Notes: generated by a model from the letters alone, not told the origin. 16,538 bases of DNA from Caldilineaceae bacterium (GCA_014879855.1 JACSRH010000479.1:1-16538), one strand, 5' to 3'. Counted from the stretch's first letter, positions 6,852 through 14,433 are shown. Made by a program: numbers and translations.

Positions 6852-6933
6852 AGCAATATCGACTTTGCCGACATTTCGCGGGGATGGAGAGCGAAGCCCA
6901 TCAACCATGGTTTCGGATGAATCTGTATTGGAA

Positions 6934-6962
6934 TTGACGGCGAGCAGCAGACATGGTATCAT
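6934..6962 (+). promoter_or_regulatory. Promoter of the Fur-family/P1B ATPase operon
   Basis: TTGACG (6934-6939) and TATCAT (6957-6962) are separated by 17 bases, a good housekeeping-type promoter. Transcription would begin near 6969, about 105 bases before the TTG start of the regulator. The AT-rich start region (CATTCTAAATTAAACG, 6979-6994) could hold an operator. Confidence 0.65.
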
Positions 6963-7061
6963 TCCCATAAGTTGGATTCATTCTAAATTAAACGATGGCT
7001 GTGCGAGCAGACGGGTTCCGTCTTCACTCCTTCACCAAGGAAGAGCAGTGGCGCGGCCCTC

Positions 7062-7067
7062 AGGAGG
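7062..7067 (+). promoter_or_regulatory. Ribosome binding site that fixes a TTG start for the Fur-family gene
   Basis: AGGAGG lies eight bases before the TTG at 7076-7078, an ideal spacing, whereas the ATG at 6995 at the head of the same frame has no ribosome site. This places the start close to the position usual for Fur proteins, about 25 residues before LRITPQR. Confidence 0.7.
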
Positions 7068-7075
7068 AACGGGTT

Positions 7076-7582
7076 TTGACAACTGTGATTTCAGCGCATC
7101 CTACCAGCAGAATTGACCACTATCTGCGTACACTGAAGCAGGCAGGGCTTCGCATCACGCCGCAACGCCGGGCAATCTGCCACTTTCTGGCTAACACAAA
7201 TCGCCATCCATCGGCCTATCAGATTTTTGAAGAGTTGGCAGCCACCAACCCGGATATCAGCCGCGCGACCATTTACAACACACTCAACACCCTACAGGAA
7301 CTCGGCGCTATTGTCGAGCTTAGCTTTGGCTCCGACCACACTCACTATGAAACCAACCCCGAACCACACGTCAATCTCATCTGTCTACGCTGCCAAAAGA
7401 TCACTGACTACTATGGCGACCCTGGCATTGATATGTTGACGGCGCGCGTGTTGGCGGACACTGACTTCCAGACCGCGGCTGCCAGGATCGACCTGGTCGG
7501 TTTTTGTGATGAATGTCGATTGCAGCGGATTCAAGAAATTCGGGACATGGCGAAAGCAACTTCAGACCAACACAAACCATAA
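7076..7582 (+). CDS. Fur-family metal- or peroxide-sensing transcriptional regulator
   Basis: A 168-residue Fur/PerR/Zur-type repressor. The winged-helix domain starts at LKQAGLRITPQRRAI (20-34) and includes the recognition segment ISRATIYNTLNTL (61-73). The dimer domain has the regulatory histidine region SDHTHYE (H88, H90) and PEPHVNLICLRC (H98), plus two CxxC pairs, C103/C106 and C144/C147, which bind structural zinc in the family. Which metal or signal it senses cannot be decided from sequence alone. The stop is ten bases before the start of the P1B-type ATPase gene, so the two form an operon and the regulator most likely controls that exporter and itself. The TTG start is set by an AGGAGG; starting at the ATG at 6995 would add 27 residues not typical of the family. 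Confidence 0.92.
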   Translation: MTTVISAHPTSRIDHYLRTLKQAGLRITPQRRAICHFLANTNRHPSAYQIFEELAATNPDISRATIYNTLNTLQELGAIVELSFGSDHTHYETNPEPHVNLICLRCQKITDYYGDPGIDMLTARVLADTDFQTAAARIDLVGFCDECRLQRIQEIRDMAKATSDQHKP

Positions 7583-7592
7583 AGGAAAGATC

Positions 7593-9623
7593 ATGACCAC
7601 CTCGACCGCACAAAGTGCATCTTCATATTCAATCATGACGCCTGGTGCACGTCCAGAGTGGCGAACGCTCGGTTTTTGGAAAGAAAATTACGAATTTGTC
7701 CTGGCGATCGTGACGCTGCTCGCCCTGTTGAGCGGCTGGATTGGCGGTGAAGTGACCGGCGTCCTGCCTGGGTGGGCGGTGACTATCATCGCTGTAATTG
7801 CCTTTATCGCAGGCGGCTATTCCGGCGTGATAGGGGCCTGGGAGCAAGCGCGCCAGGGCAGATTTGATATTGATTTCCTCATGTTGGCCGCGGCTTTAGG
7901 GGCCGCCTTGATCAATGCGTGGGTGGAAGGCGCCCTGCTGCTTTTCCTGTTCACCCTGAGCGGAGCGCTGGAAACCTATGCGATGGGACGCACCCGCAAA
8001 GCGATTGAATCGCTCGGCAAATTGCGCCCGGAAATCGCGCTCGTGCGTCGCAGCGACCATGAAGAGATCGTGCCAGTTGAACAACTCGTGATCGGCGACG
8101 TCGTGATCGTCAAGCCCGGGGACCGCCTGCCCGTCGACGGCATCGTCGTCAGCGGCGCCAGCAGCATCGACCAGAGCGCCATCACAGGCGAGAGCATCCC
8201 CGTCAGCAAACGCCAGCACGATCAGGTCTTTGCCGGCACCATCAATGGGGGCGGCGCGCTGGAAGTCGAAGTCACCAAACTTGCTTCAGAAAGCACGCTC
8301 AGCCGCATCATCAATTTGGTGGCGGAAGCACAGCAGGACGCTACGCCCACCCAGCAATTCATCGACCGATTCAGCCAACCTTACACCTACACCGTGATCG
8401 GGGCCACGTTGCTGGCGATCCTATTGCCGGTGATCTTCATGAACGAGCCGTTTGATATTACGCTTTACCGGGCGATGACCTTGCTGGTCGTGGCCAGTCC
8501 GTGCGCACTGGTGATCAGCACGCCGGCAAGCGCGCTCAGTGCGGTGGCGGCGGCGGCGCGACAAGGAGTGCTCTTCAAAGGCGGCGCGTATCTGGAATTG
8601 TTGGGCAAAACCGACATTCTGGCGATTGATAAGACCGGCACCCTGACCTCTGGCAAACCGCTGGTGACCAACGTCCACCCGCTGACCAATCACACGGTCG
8701 AAGAAGTGATGCGCATGGCTGCCAGCGCAGAAACCTTGAGTGAACATCATATTGCCAAAGCGGTCATTGAAAAAGCCGAGTCGATGGGGCTGGAATTAGA
8801 AAAACCAATCGACTTCCAAGCGATTGCCGGCGAGGGCATCCTGGCGCGCTTCGACCGCCAAGATCATGTGGAAACGATCTATATCGGCAATGACCGTCTT
8901 TTTATGAACCAGGATATGAATCTATCGCCTGCGATCCGTATGGTGGGGGCGGCGCTGCAGCGGCAGGGCAAGACGGTGATGCTGGTGGTGCGACGCAGCA
9001 CAGTAGAAGACACCCTGGGCGCGGATCGCGACTGGGAAGTCATGGGGTACATTGCCGTCGCCGACACCCTGCGCGCAGAGGCTGCCGAGACGGTGCGTCA
9101 GCTCAAACAGAACGGCATCAAGCGTGTGATCATGGTGACGGGAGACAATCAAGCGGCGGCGGCCTATATTGCCGCCGAGGCCGGCATCCACGAAGTGCAC
9201 GCCGACCTGCTGCCCGAACAGAAGCTGGAGCTGGTGCAGAAGCTGCGTCAATCCGGCAATGTGGCGATGGTGGGAGATGGCGTCAACGATGCGCCGGCAT
9301 TGGCGACCGCCAATGTTGGGATTGCGATGGGCGCCGGCGGCACCGATGTGGCGCTGGAGACAGCCGACGTGGTGTTGATGTCGAGCAATCTGGCGATGCT
9401 GCCCTTTGCTTTGCAGTTGAGCCGCCGCGCCAACCGCATCATTCGCCAGAATGTCATTTTCTCGATGAGCGTGATCGCAACGCTGGTGGTTTCAACCATC
9501 CTGTTGCCGATTTTGTACGATGGGTTCCTGCTGCCGTTGCCGATGGGCGTTGTTGGGCATGAAGGCAGCACGCTGATTGTGGTCGCCAATGGCCTGCGCC
9601 TGTTGCGCATGCGCCCCTCTTAA
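7593..9623 (+). CDS. P1B-type heavy-metal-exporting ATPase, subgroup 4 (Co/Zn/Fe type)
   Basis: A 676-residue ATP-driven pump in the cytoplasmic membrane that would export divalent metal. It shows the actuator TGE (198-200), the intramembrane metal motif SPC (302-304), the phosphorylation site DKTGT (D346), MVTGDN (514-518 region), GDGVNDAP (561-568) and, in the last helix, HEGST (656-660). SPC together with an HEGxT motif places it in P1B-4, whose members handle Co, Zn or Fe; copper (CPC) and Zn/Cd/Pb P1B-2 types fit less well. The N-terminus lacks a CxxC metal-binding domain, as usual for P1B-4. The SEHP motif of the nucleotide domain reads SEHH (383-386), keeping the His but not the Pro. 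The ATG has AAGGAAA upstream. Co-transcription with a Fur-family gene recalls PerR/Fur-controlled Fe(II) efflux pumps; the actual metal is unknown. Confidence 0.93.
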   Translation: MTTSTAQSASSYSIMTPGARPEWRTLGFWKENYEFVLAIVTLLALLSGWIGGEVTGVLPGWAVTIIAVIAFIAGGYSGVIGAWEQARQGRFDIDFLMLAAALGAALINAWVEGALLLFLFTLSGALETYAMGRTRKAIESLGKLRPEIALVRRSDHEEIVPVEQLVIGDVVIVKPGDRLPVDGIVVSGASSIDQSAITGESIPVSKRQHDQVFAGTINGGGALEVEVTKLASESTLSRIINLVAEAQQDATPTQQFIDRFSQPYTYTVIGATLLAILLPVIFMNEPFDITLYRAMTLLVVASPCALVISTPASALSAVAAAARQGVLFKGGAYLELLGKTDILAIDKTGTLTSGKPLVTNVHPLTNHTVEEVMRMAASAETLSEHHIAKAVIEKAESMGLELEKPIDFQAIAGEGILARFDRQDHVETIYIGNDRLFMNQDMNLSPAIRMVGAALQRQGKTVMLVVRRSTVEDTLGADRDWEVMGYIAVADTLRAEAAETVRQLKQNGIKRVIMVTGDNQAAAAYIAAEAGIHEVHADLLPEQKLELVQKLRQSGNVAMVGDGVNDAPALATANVGIAMGAGGTDVALETADVVLMSSNLAMLPFALQLSRRANRIIRQNVIFSMSVIATLVVSTILLPILYDGFLLPLPMGVVGHEGSTLIVVANGLRLLRMRPS

Positions 9624-9678
9624 ATAACGCCGCGGCCATCCGTCTGGTTTTAAGCAGCCGGGCTGGAAATTGTTTGCT

Positions 9679-9724
9679 GACCAAAAAAGCGACGCATGGA
9701 GCTTCATGCGCCGCTTTTTTGGTC
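9679..9724. terminator. Bidirectional terminator between the P-type ATPase and the beta-propeller gene
   Basis: A 20-base stem with one mismatch: GACCAAAAAAGCGACGCATG (9679-9698) pairs with CATGCGCCGCTTTTTTGGTC (9705-9724) around a six-base loop. The GC core is flanked by A6 and T6 runs, so it can end transcription from both convergent genes. Confidence 0.9.
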
Positions 9725-9752
9725 AGGTCACAGATTGAACCTTGCTGTGCCG

Positions 9753-11033
9753 CTAATCCTCTTCGATGCGATAGACGAAGACGCCTTCCTCCTCGGTGTT
9801 GACCCAGAGCACTTCCGGGTTGGAGTTTGTGAGCAGCAGGCTTACCGCCTTTTCACCGCCAAAGGAGGTGTCGCTGGTCTTCTCCCAAATCGCACCGTCG
9901 ATTGTCTTTTCGTAGAGACCACGATCGGTGGCGAGATAGAGCTTGCCGTTATAGGCGTAGGTCAGATCATGCAAGCGGCTTGCGCCTGCACTTGCCAGGT
10001 CGCCCAGACCACGGCTGGTCAACTTCCAGCTAATGCCGAAATCTGCGGTCGCCCAGACGCCCGCGTCAGAGACCATCCACACGGCGCCAGCTTGTTTCAA
10101 CTGCGCCACGACCACGCGCAGCGCTTCGGGCGCCTGGGTGGGATCGGTGATATTGGCCCACGTTTCGCCCTCATCGCCGGAGAAGGCGATCACGCCCATG
10201 CCGTTGGCGTCGACGCCGATCGCATAGAGCTGATCCCAGTGCGGCTGCTCTGGGGTCGGGTCGCCGACCAATGCGGCCGCCGCCATGTCCACGACCTGGT
10301 AGTTGCTCCACAACTGCGCCGCGGAGTTGTCTGGCTTCTGCACCCAACTCATGCCGCCGTCGCTGCTCAGGTAAAGCATACTGCAATCGGTGGCAAAAAG
10401 GCGGTGCGGATCAGCCGGGTCAATCAGCAATGGGCGCAGATTAATGGCTGTGGGCATTTCTTCCCAGGTGTAGCCACCATCGATCGACTGGTAAAATGGT
10501 TCGTTTGAAGAAGCCGGGTCGCTGCAGTTCGTGCCCACGCCGCTGTAGAGCACATCCGGATCTGCAGAACTCATCAAGAAATCATCGACTTCCACTTGAG
10601 AGCGGATCAAAAACCAGATGCGCCCGTTATCGTTCGACCGATAGAGCAACCCGTTGTCGGTGAACGCATAGATGGTGGGGCTAAGGCGGTCGCCGATCAC
10701 CTTCTCGATTTCATGCGGGTAGATCATTGCCTTGTCTGACACCGCGCTGGCCGCGGGTGCAGGCGCGGGCGCGGGCGCCACTGGCTGTGGTCGCGGCGGC
10801 ACAGGACGAGGCGGCGGCGGCGGCACGGTGCCTGGCGGACGCGGCGGCACGGTGCCCGGCGGGCTGTCAAAAGCAGTGAGGGACTGGCTATCAAATGCTC
10901 CAATCGCGGCAAGCGTATCGACGGACGACGCTCCAGATGCGCTGCCAGCGGCTGTCAATACCACGGATGGAATCAATACCAGGGCAAGGATCAGCGCTGG
11001 CAGGAGTAGAAATGTTCTTGACAAAGAACGCAT
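9753..11033 (-). CDS. Secreted Asp-box (BNR) beta-propeller protein
   Basis: A 426-residue protein of unknown function. It begins with a signal peptide (MRSLSRTF and a long hydrophobic run, cleavage probably near residue 30-35). A Pro-rich linker (about 58-94) has a duplicated PPGTVPPR/PPGTVPPP unit (period 24 bases) and an Ala-Pro run. A propeller domain follows with Asp-box motifs SNDNGRIW (133), SIDGGYTW (183), SSDGGMSW (223), SGDEGETW (285) and TADFGISW (329), and a weaker TIDGAIW (377), consistent with six or seven blades of sortilin/YCF48-like type. Such domains bind proteins or glycans outside the cell. Catalytic sialidase residues were not recognised. The ATG at 11033 has AGGAGG six bases upstream; an in-frame upstream extension was rejected for lacking one. 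The gene is monocistronic and divergent from def. Confidence 0.8.
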   Translation of the reverse strand: MRSLSRTFLLLPALILALVLIPSVVLTAAGSASGASSVDTLAAIGAFDSQSLTAFDSPPGTVPPRPPGTVPPPPPRPVPPRPQPVAPAPAPAPAASAVSDKAMIYPHEIEKVIGDRLSPTIYAFTDNGLLYRSNDNGRIWFLIRSQVEVDDFLMSSADPDVLYSGVGTNCSDPASSNEPFYQSIDGGYTWEEMPTAINLRPLLIDPADPHRLFATDCSMLYLSSDGGMSWVQKPDNSAAQLWSNYQVVDMAAAALVGDPTPEQPHWDQLYAIGVDANGMGVIAFSGDEGETWANITDPTQAPEALRVVVAQLKQAGAVWMVSDAGVWATADFGISWKLTSRGLGDLASAGASRLHDLTYAYNGKLYLATDRGLYEKTIDGAIWEKTSDTSFGGEKAVSLLLTNSNPEVLWVNTEEEGVFVYRIEED

Positions 11034-11132
11034 TGAAATCCTCCTGAACGTATAGTTGGCTAAGGGACGCAAGAGATTGCACACACGCTACGGATTTGGC
11101 GCCACACTACCGTAATCACTGTGCGCAGTATG

Positions 11133-11150
11133 TTCGTCAACGATGACGAA
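11133..11150. promoter_or_regulatory. 18-base dyad between the beta-propeller gene and def
   Basis: TTCGTCA (11133-11139) and TGACGAA (11144-11150) form a perfect 7-base inverted repeat around ACGA. On the minus strand it contains a TTGACG that could act as a -35 box for the beta-propeller gene, though the matching -10 is poor. It may be a regulator site; no family is assigned. Confidence 0.35.
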
Positions 11151-11199
11151 TGACCAACAGGAAAGTAACGGCGACTTCTGAGGAATTCTGGGGAAATGT

Positions 11200-11228
11200 T
11201 TGACAAACCGCTCTAAACCCTCTACTAT
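11200..11228 (+). promoter_or_regulatory. Promoter of the peptide deformylase gene
   Basis: TTGACA (11200-11205) and TACTAT (11223-11228) are separated by 17 bases, a near-consensus housekeeping promoter. Transcription would begin near 11235, about 70 bases before the preferred ATG. Confidence 0.75.
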
Positions 11229-11306
11229 GCACCTGCAAAATACAGGATGACGAAAGGGCTGTTAAGCAGCGTCACGATCAATTTTTCAAGAGGATGGCCA
11301 GGAGCT

Positions 11307-11873
11307 ATGGCATTGTTAGAAATTGTGGCAGTCGATGATCCTGAATATGAAGTGTTGCTCAAAACCGCGCAGCGCGTCCGCGAGTTTGGCCCATCGCTGC
11401 ATCAACTGCTGGACGATATGTTGGAGACCATGCGCAAAGCGCCCGGGGTCGGCCTGGCCGCGCCCCAAGTCGGCGTCAGTCAACGCATCACGGTGATCGA
11501 GTATCCCGAGGACGAAGACGACCCGGAGAACACCAAGCGCGTTTATGAGATTATCAACCCTGAGATCATTAAGAAGCGCGGTGCAGACGTGGGACAGGAA
11601 GGATGCCTGAGCATTCCTGGCCTGGCGGCCGACGTCGAGCGCGCCACACACGTCGTGATCAAGGCGCAGGATCGCTATGGCAAAGAGATTCGCATCAAAG
11701 CCTACGATTGGCTTGCCCGTATCTTTCAACACGAGATTGACCACCTGCACGGCGTGCTGATGACAGACAAAGCGCAAAAAGTCTACCGGCTGGTCAAGGG
11801 GGAGGACGGCGAGATCGACACTGTGCCGCTCGAAGAAGTTCCTGATTTTCACAAGCTGGCCAGCCCAGCCTGA
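11307..11873 (+). CDS. def: Peptide deformylase
   Basis: Removes the formyl group from the N-terminal methionine of new proteins. All three family motifs are intact in the 188-residue product: GVGLAAPQVG (47-56), EGCLS (98-102, metal ligand C100) and QHEIDHLHG (141-149, metal ligands H142 and H146 with catalytic E143). A short acidic insertion (EDEDDPENTK) after the first motif is seen. The start at 11307 is chosen because the family begins with a MALLEIV-like segment here; AGGAG is only two bases upstream, so an in-frame ATG at 11247 (20 residues more) is possible, although it would lie only about 12 bases after the inferred transcription start. It is monocistronic, ended by the stem at 11915-11959. 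Confidence 0.93.
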   Translation: MALLEIVAVDDPEYEVLLKTAQRVREFGPSLHQLLDDMLETMRKAPGVGLAAPQVGVSQRITVIEYPEDEDDPENTKRVYEIINPEIIKKRGADVGQEGCLSIPGLAADVERATHVVIKAQDRYGKEIRIKAYDWLARIFQHEIDHLHGVLMTDKAQKVYRLVKGEDGEIDTVPLEEVPDFHKLASPA

Positions 11874-11914
11874 CCGAGCATCAATTGCACTGCCGCAGCC
11901 ACTTCACCTTGCAG

Positions 11915-11959
11915 ACAAAAAGCAGGCGAGCCGAAAATCCCGGCTCGCCTGCTTTTTGT
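11915..11959. terminator. Bidirectional terminator between def and the RodZ-like gene
   Basis: A perfect 19-base inverted repeat, ACAAAAAGCAGGCGAGCCG (11915-11933) and CGGCTCGCCTGCTTTTTGT (11941-11959), with a seven-base loop. A and T runs at the outer ends make it usable from both strands for these convergent genes. Confidence 0.92.
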
Positions 11960-12007
11960 ATACAACGCCGCCACAGGGCAGCAATTCCTTTGTTCAAATA
12001 ATGAGCG

Positions 12008-13186
12008 TCACGGCGTCGTGGGCGTCTCCACCACGGGAAGATTGACAGGTGGGTTATTGACCAACTGTGCAAAGATCCACGCGCCGTTTTCGAGTTGGAG
12101 CCACGCACCATCGGCTGTCTGCCCGACGATCGTCAGCGTCTCGCCTTCGGTGGCGGCCCCGACAACAGGCGCTTCCGTCGAAGGGCTTTGCCGTAAATTA
12201 GCGGCAGTAATGACGGTGGCGGGCTCAGTGGCTTCTGCTACGGGCGCCGCAGCAACCTCAGGCTGTGGCGTCGGCGTCGGCAAGAGCGCCAACAAGTCGA
12301 CGGCTGGCGCCGCAGCAACCTCAGGCTGCTGGACAGGTTCTGGCGTCGGCGCGACCTCAACAAGCGGTTGGGTCGCCTCCGTTGCAGATGGCGGCGCCGC
12401 TTCTTCAACCGCGGGCGCTGCCGCCCCTGCCGCGGGATCCACATTCACACTTTCGGTGACGGTTGACGGGGCGAGTAAATTTTCCGGCAGGGACACAACT
12501 TCTTCTGCGCGCTGCCCAGGTGCAGGTGCAGGTGCAGGCGTCGCAGCCGCAGCTTGTTGCCATGCCACAACCTGCTCCTGTACGGCAGCAATCCCACTGC
12601 TGATCTCATCTCCCAATTGTGTGACCGACCACCAGACCAATGCGGCCAGCGCGGCAACACTGAGCACAACCACTAGCGGCATCAGGTTGATACGCCGCGG
12701 AGATTCCAGTTCTTCGGATTCATCGTGCAGCGCCACATCTTTTGGACGATAATCGACGGCGCGCTCAGGCGGCAAAGGCGACCCCGCGCTGGTGTCAGCC
12801 AACACGGTTGTCAATGATTCGTCGGCCATGGCGCGCCGGCGCTCGATCATTTCCGTTGGTTCAATGCCCAGGTAAGTTGAATAGTTGCGCAGGAAGCCGC
12901 GCCCCACCACTTCACCGGGCAGGAGATCCCATTCATCAGACTCGAGCGCAGCAAGATACTTCTGACGGATACGCGTGGCAACCTCAGCCTCGGCCAAAGT
13001 CACACCCATCGCCTCACGTCGTTCTCTCAGGATTGGCCCGGTTGCGGGGCTGGCGGTCTGGGCGACGCGCCCGCTTTTACCGCGTTCAGGTTTCATCGAT
13101 GCTTCTGCATTCGTGGATTTTCGTGTGTTGTATGTCAGCATGTCCGCTGCATATTCCATCGCCTTTACATCCGAGCGACTGGACAT
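12008..13186 (-). CDS. RodZ-like HTH membrane protein with C-terminal SH3-type domain
   Basis: A 392-residue single-pass membrane protein. A cytoplasmic helix-turn-helix of the RodZ type occupies about 51-118 (GPILRERREAMGVTLAEAEVATRI, then YLAALESDEWDLLPGEVVGRGFLRNYSTYLGI). A transmembrane helix lies at about 167-187. An external Pro/Ala/Glu-rich linker (about 213-325) includes an exact repeat, and the chain ends in a bacterial SH3-like domain (about 325-378, ITAANLRQSPS ... GAWIFAQLV). RodZ helps place the cell-elongation machinery through MreB; the usual beta domain after the helix is replaced here by SH3, which may bind wall peptide. The function is inference. The ATG at 13186 has GGAGG five bases upstream; an in-frame GTG at 13198 is less likely. 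No mre genes are in view. Confidence 0.82.
   Translation of the reverse strand: MSSRSDVKAMEYAADMLTYNTRKSTNAEASMKPERGKSGRVAQTASPATGPILRERREAMGVTLAEAEVATRIRQKYLAALESDEWDLLPGEVVGRGFLRNYSTYLGIEPTEMIERRRAMADESLTTVLADTSAGSPLPPERAVDYRPKDVALHDESEELESPRRINLMPLVVVLSVAALAALVWWSVTQLGDEISSGIAAVQEQVVAWQQAAAATPAPAPAPGQRAEEVVSLPENLLAPSTVTESVNVDPAAGAAAPAVEEAAPPSATEATQPLVEVAPTPEPVQQPEVAAAPAVDLLALLPTPTPQPEVAAAPVAEATEPATVITAANLRQSPSTEAPVVGAATEGETLTIVGQTADGAWLQLENGAWIFAQLVNNPPVNLPVVETPTTP
12243..12328. repeat. 23-base exact direct repeat inside the RodZ-like linker
   Basis: The 23-base string beginning GGCGCCGCAGCAACC occurs at 12243-12265 and 12306-12328, 63 bases (21 codons) apart and in the same frame. It encodes the repeated QPEVAAAP of the extracellular linker. 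This is probably a recent internal duplication in a low-complexity region. Confidence 0.85.
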
Positions 13187-13256
13187 TCTTGCCTCCACTC
13201 TTGGCGGCTCGGAGACTCGCCGGCGCCACCCACCTTACGGCGCCTTCCTATAGCAA

Positions 13257-13285
13257 AGTCTAGCCTGCCGCACACCCTTTGTCAA
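13257..13285 (-). promoter_or_regulatory. Promoter of the RodZ-like gene
   Basis: On the minus strand TTGACA (13280-13285) and TAGACT (13257-13262) are 17 bases apart. Transcription would start near 13250, leaving a leader of about 64 bases in which two GGCGCC blocks (around 13212-13244) could form a hairpin before the ribosome site. The rest of the 215-base gap up to 13401 shows no gene or clear terminator. Confidence 0.68.
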
Positions 13286-13401
13286 TTCCGTACGCGCTTG
13301 CCAAGTCTGCAAACACGTTCCAAGCAACGCAGCAGATTGCCGTGCGGTTCCACGCCTCGGCAGCCGGCTCCCCGACGCGCCGGCCAGCAAAAGCACCGAC
13401 T

Positions 13402-14433
13402 CTATGACGGGAAGTTATTCTGCTTTACAAAGTCAATCACCTCATCCACGTAGCCAAAGGCGAGACAGGTGACGGTGTCGGCGGCGCCGTAGTAAATGGC
13501 GAGGCGTCCGGTGTCAGCGTCCACCAGCGCGGCGCACGGGAAGGCGACATTGGGCACATCGCCGGTGCGTTCGTAGGGCGCTTGGGGCGCCAACAAATAG
13601 GGCTGGCCGCGGGCAATCACCCGCCACGGTTGGTCAAGGTCAAGCAACGCGGCGCCGAAGCTGTAGACGAAGCCGTTGCACGAGGTCAACACGCCGTGAT
13701 AGATGAGCAGCCAACCTTCACTTGTCTCGATGGGCGTGGGGCCAGCGCCGATTTTGGTCGATTGCCAGCCATTTCTTGTCCCCATCACGTGACGGTGGCG
13801 CCCCCAGTGCACCATGTCCGGACTTTCACTGTAATAAATGTCGCCAAAGGGCGTATGGCCGTTGTCGCTGGGGCGGCTGAGCATGGCGTACTTGCCGTTG
13901 ATGCGGCGCGGGAAGAGCACACCGTTGCGGTTGAAGGGCAGAAAAGCGTTCTCCATCTGGTAAAACGTCTCGAAATCGATGGTGTATCCTACACCAATGG
14001 TCGGCCCGTGATAGCCGTTGCACCACGTGACGTAATAGCGATCCTCGATCCAGCAGACGCGCGGGTCGTACGCGTACTCAAAATTGTTGACTTCAGCCGC
14101 CTTCGCATTGTCAGGCAAAAAGTGAATACGTTCCGGCTCGATGCTCCAGGTGACGCCATCCGCGCTGCGCCCGGCGTGGATCTGCATCTGGCGACGGTGG
14201 TCATCGCAGCGAAAGACGCCGGCGAACGCGCCTGCATAGGGCACGACCGCGCTGTTAAAGATGCTGTTGGAAGTGGGCGTCAAGTCGTGCGGAATAATCG
14301 GGTTGCGCCGCGAGCGCCAGAGCACTGAATTGCTGGCTGCAGGTCGTTCCTCCCACGGGAGGCTGGGCAGCGCAGAGTGGGCAATGCGCGCCCGCGGAGA
14401 GGATGCAGCAGCGGCGGTGACAGATTGCTTCAT
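13402..14433 (-). CDS. GH130-family beta-mannoside phosphorylase or hydrolase
   Basis: A 343-residue cytoplasmic-type enzyme (no signal peptide) with the five-bladed GH130 pattern. Seen are RNPIIP (43-48), NSAVVPY (60-66), the YDPRV segment with the expected catalytic Asp D123, PFNRNGVLFPRRINGKYAMLSRP (166-188), TKIGAGPTPIETSEGWLLIYHG (226-247) and FPCAALVD with YYGAADT near the end (298-320). GH130 enzymes cleave beta-mannosidic bonds, usually by phosphorolysis. The retained basic residues R176/R177, K227 and H246 are compatible with a phosphate site, so a phosphorylase is somewhat favoured; the exact substrate cannot be read. The ATG at 14433 has AGGGA about seven bases upstream; an open frame runs back to 14580 but through the promoter region. 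No sugar transporter lies beside it here. Confidence 0.88.
   Translation of the reverse strand: MKQSVTAAAASSPRARIAHSALPSLPWEERPAASNSVLWRSRRNPIIPHDLTPTSNSIFNSAVVPYAGAFAGVFRCDDHRRQMQIHAGRSADGVTWSIEPERIHFLPDNAKAAEVNNFEYAYDPRVCWIEDRYYVTWCNGYHGPTIGVGYTIDFETFYQMENAFLPFNRNGVLFPRRINGKYAMLSRPSDNGHTPFGDIYYSESPDMVHWGRHRHVMGTRNGWQSTKIGAGPTPIETSEGWLLIYHGVLTSCNGFVYSFGAALLDLDQPWRVIARGQPYLLAPQAPYERTGDVPNVAFPCAALVDADTGRLAIYYGAADTVTCLAFGYVDEVIDFVKQNNFPS

Larger units (their letters stand above)
6769..7075. promoter_or_regulatory. Divergent control region between the oxidase operon and the Fur/P-type ATPase operon
   Basis: This 307-base stretch has no gene. It holds two outward-facing, near-consensus promoters, one for each operon, whose -35 boxes are about 82 bases apart. 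Dyads seen are GCAGAA-ACGACG-TTCTGC (6776-6793), inside the oxidase leader, and a perfect 10-base palindrome AACCATGGTT (6903-6912) between the promoters. No match to a classical Fur, Zur or PerR box was recognised by eye, so any operator for the adjacent Fur-family protein remains unplaced. Confidence 0.7.

Noticed and set aside
6995..7075. ATG at 6995 as start of the Fur-family protein
   Set aside because: No ribosome site precedes it and it would add 27 residues not typical for the family; the TTG at 7076 has an ideal AGGAGG.
7593..9623. Assignment of the ATPase as a copper (P1B-1) or Zn/Cd/Pb (P1B-2) exporter
   Set aside because: The membrane motif is SPC rather than CPC, there is no N-terminal CxxC domain, and the last helix has HEGST, all pointing to P1B-4.
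12018..12752. 244-codon plus-strand open frame opposite the RodZ-like gene
   Set aside because: Ser/Thr/Ala/Gly-rich composition mirrors the Pro/Ala linker on the other strand; no motif supports it.
13582..14328. 248-codon plus-strand open frame opposite GH130
   Set aside because: GH130 motifs on the minus strand are unmistakable; this frame has none.
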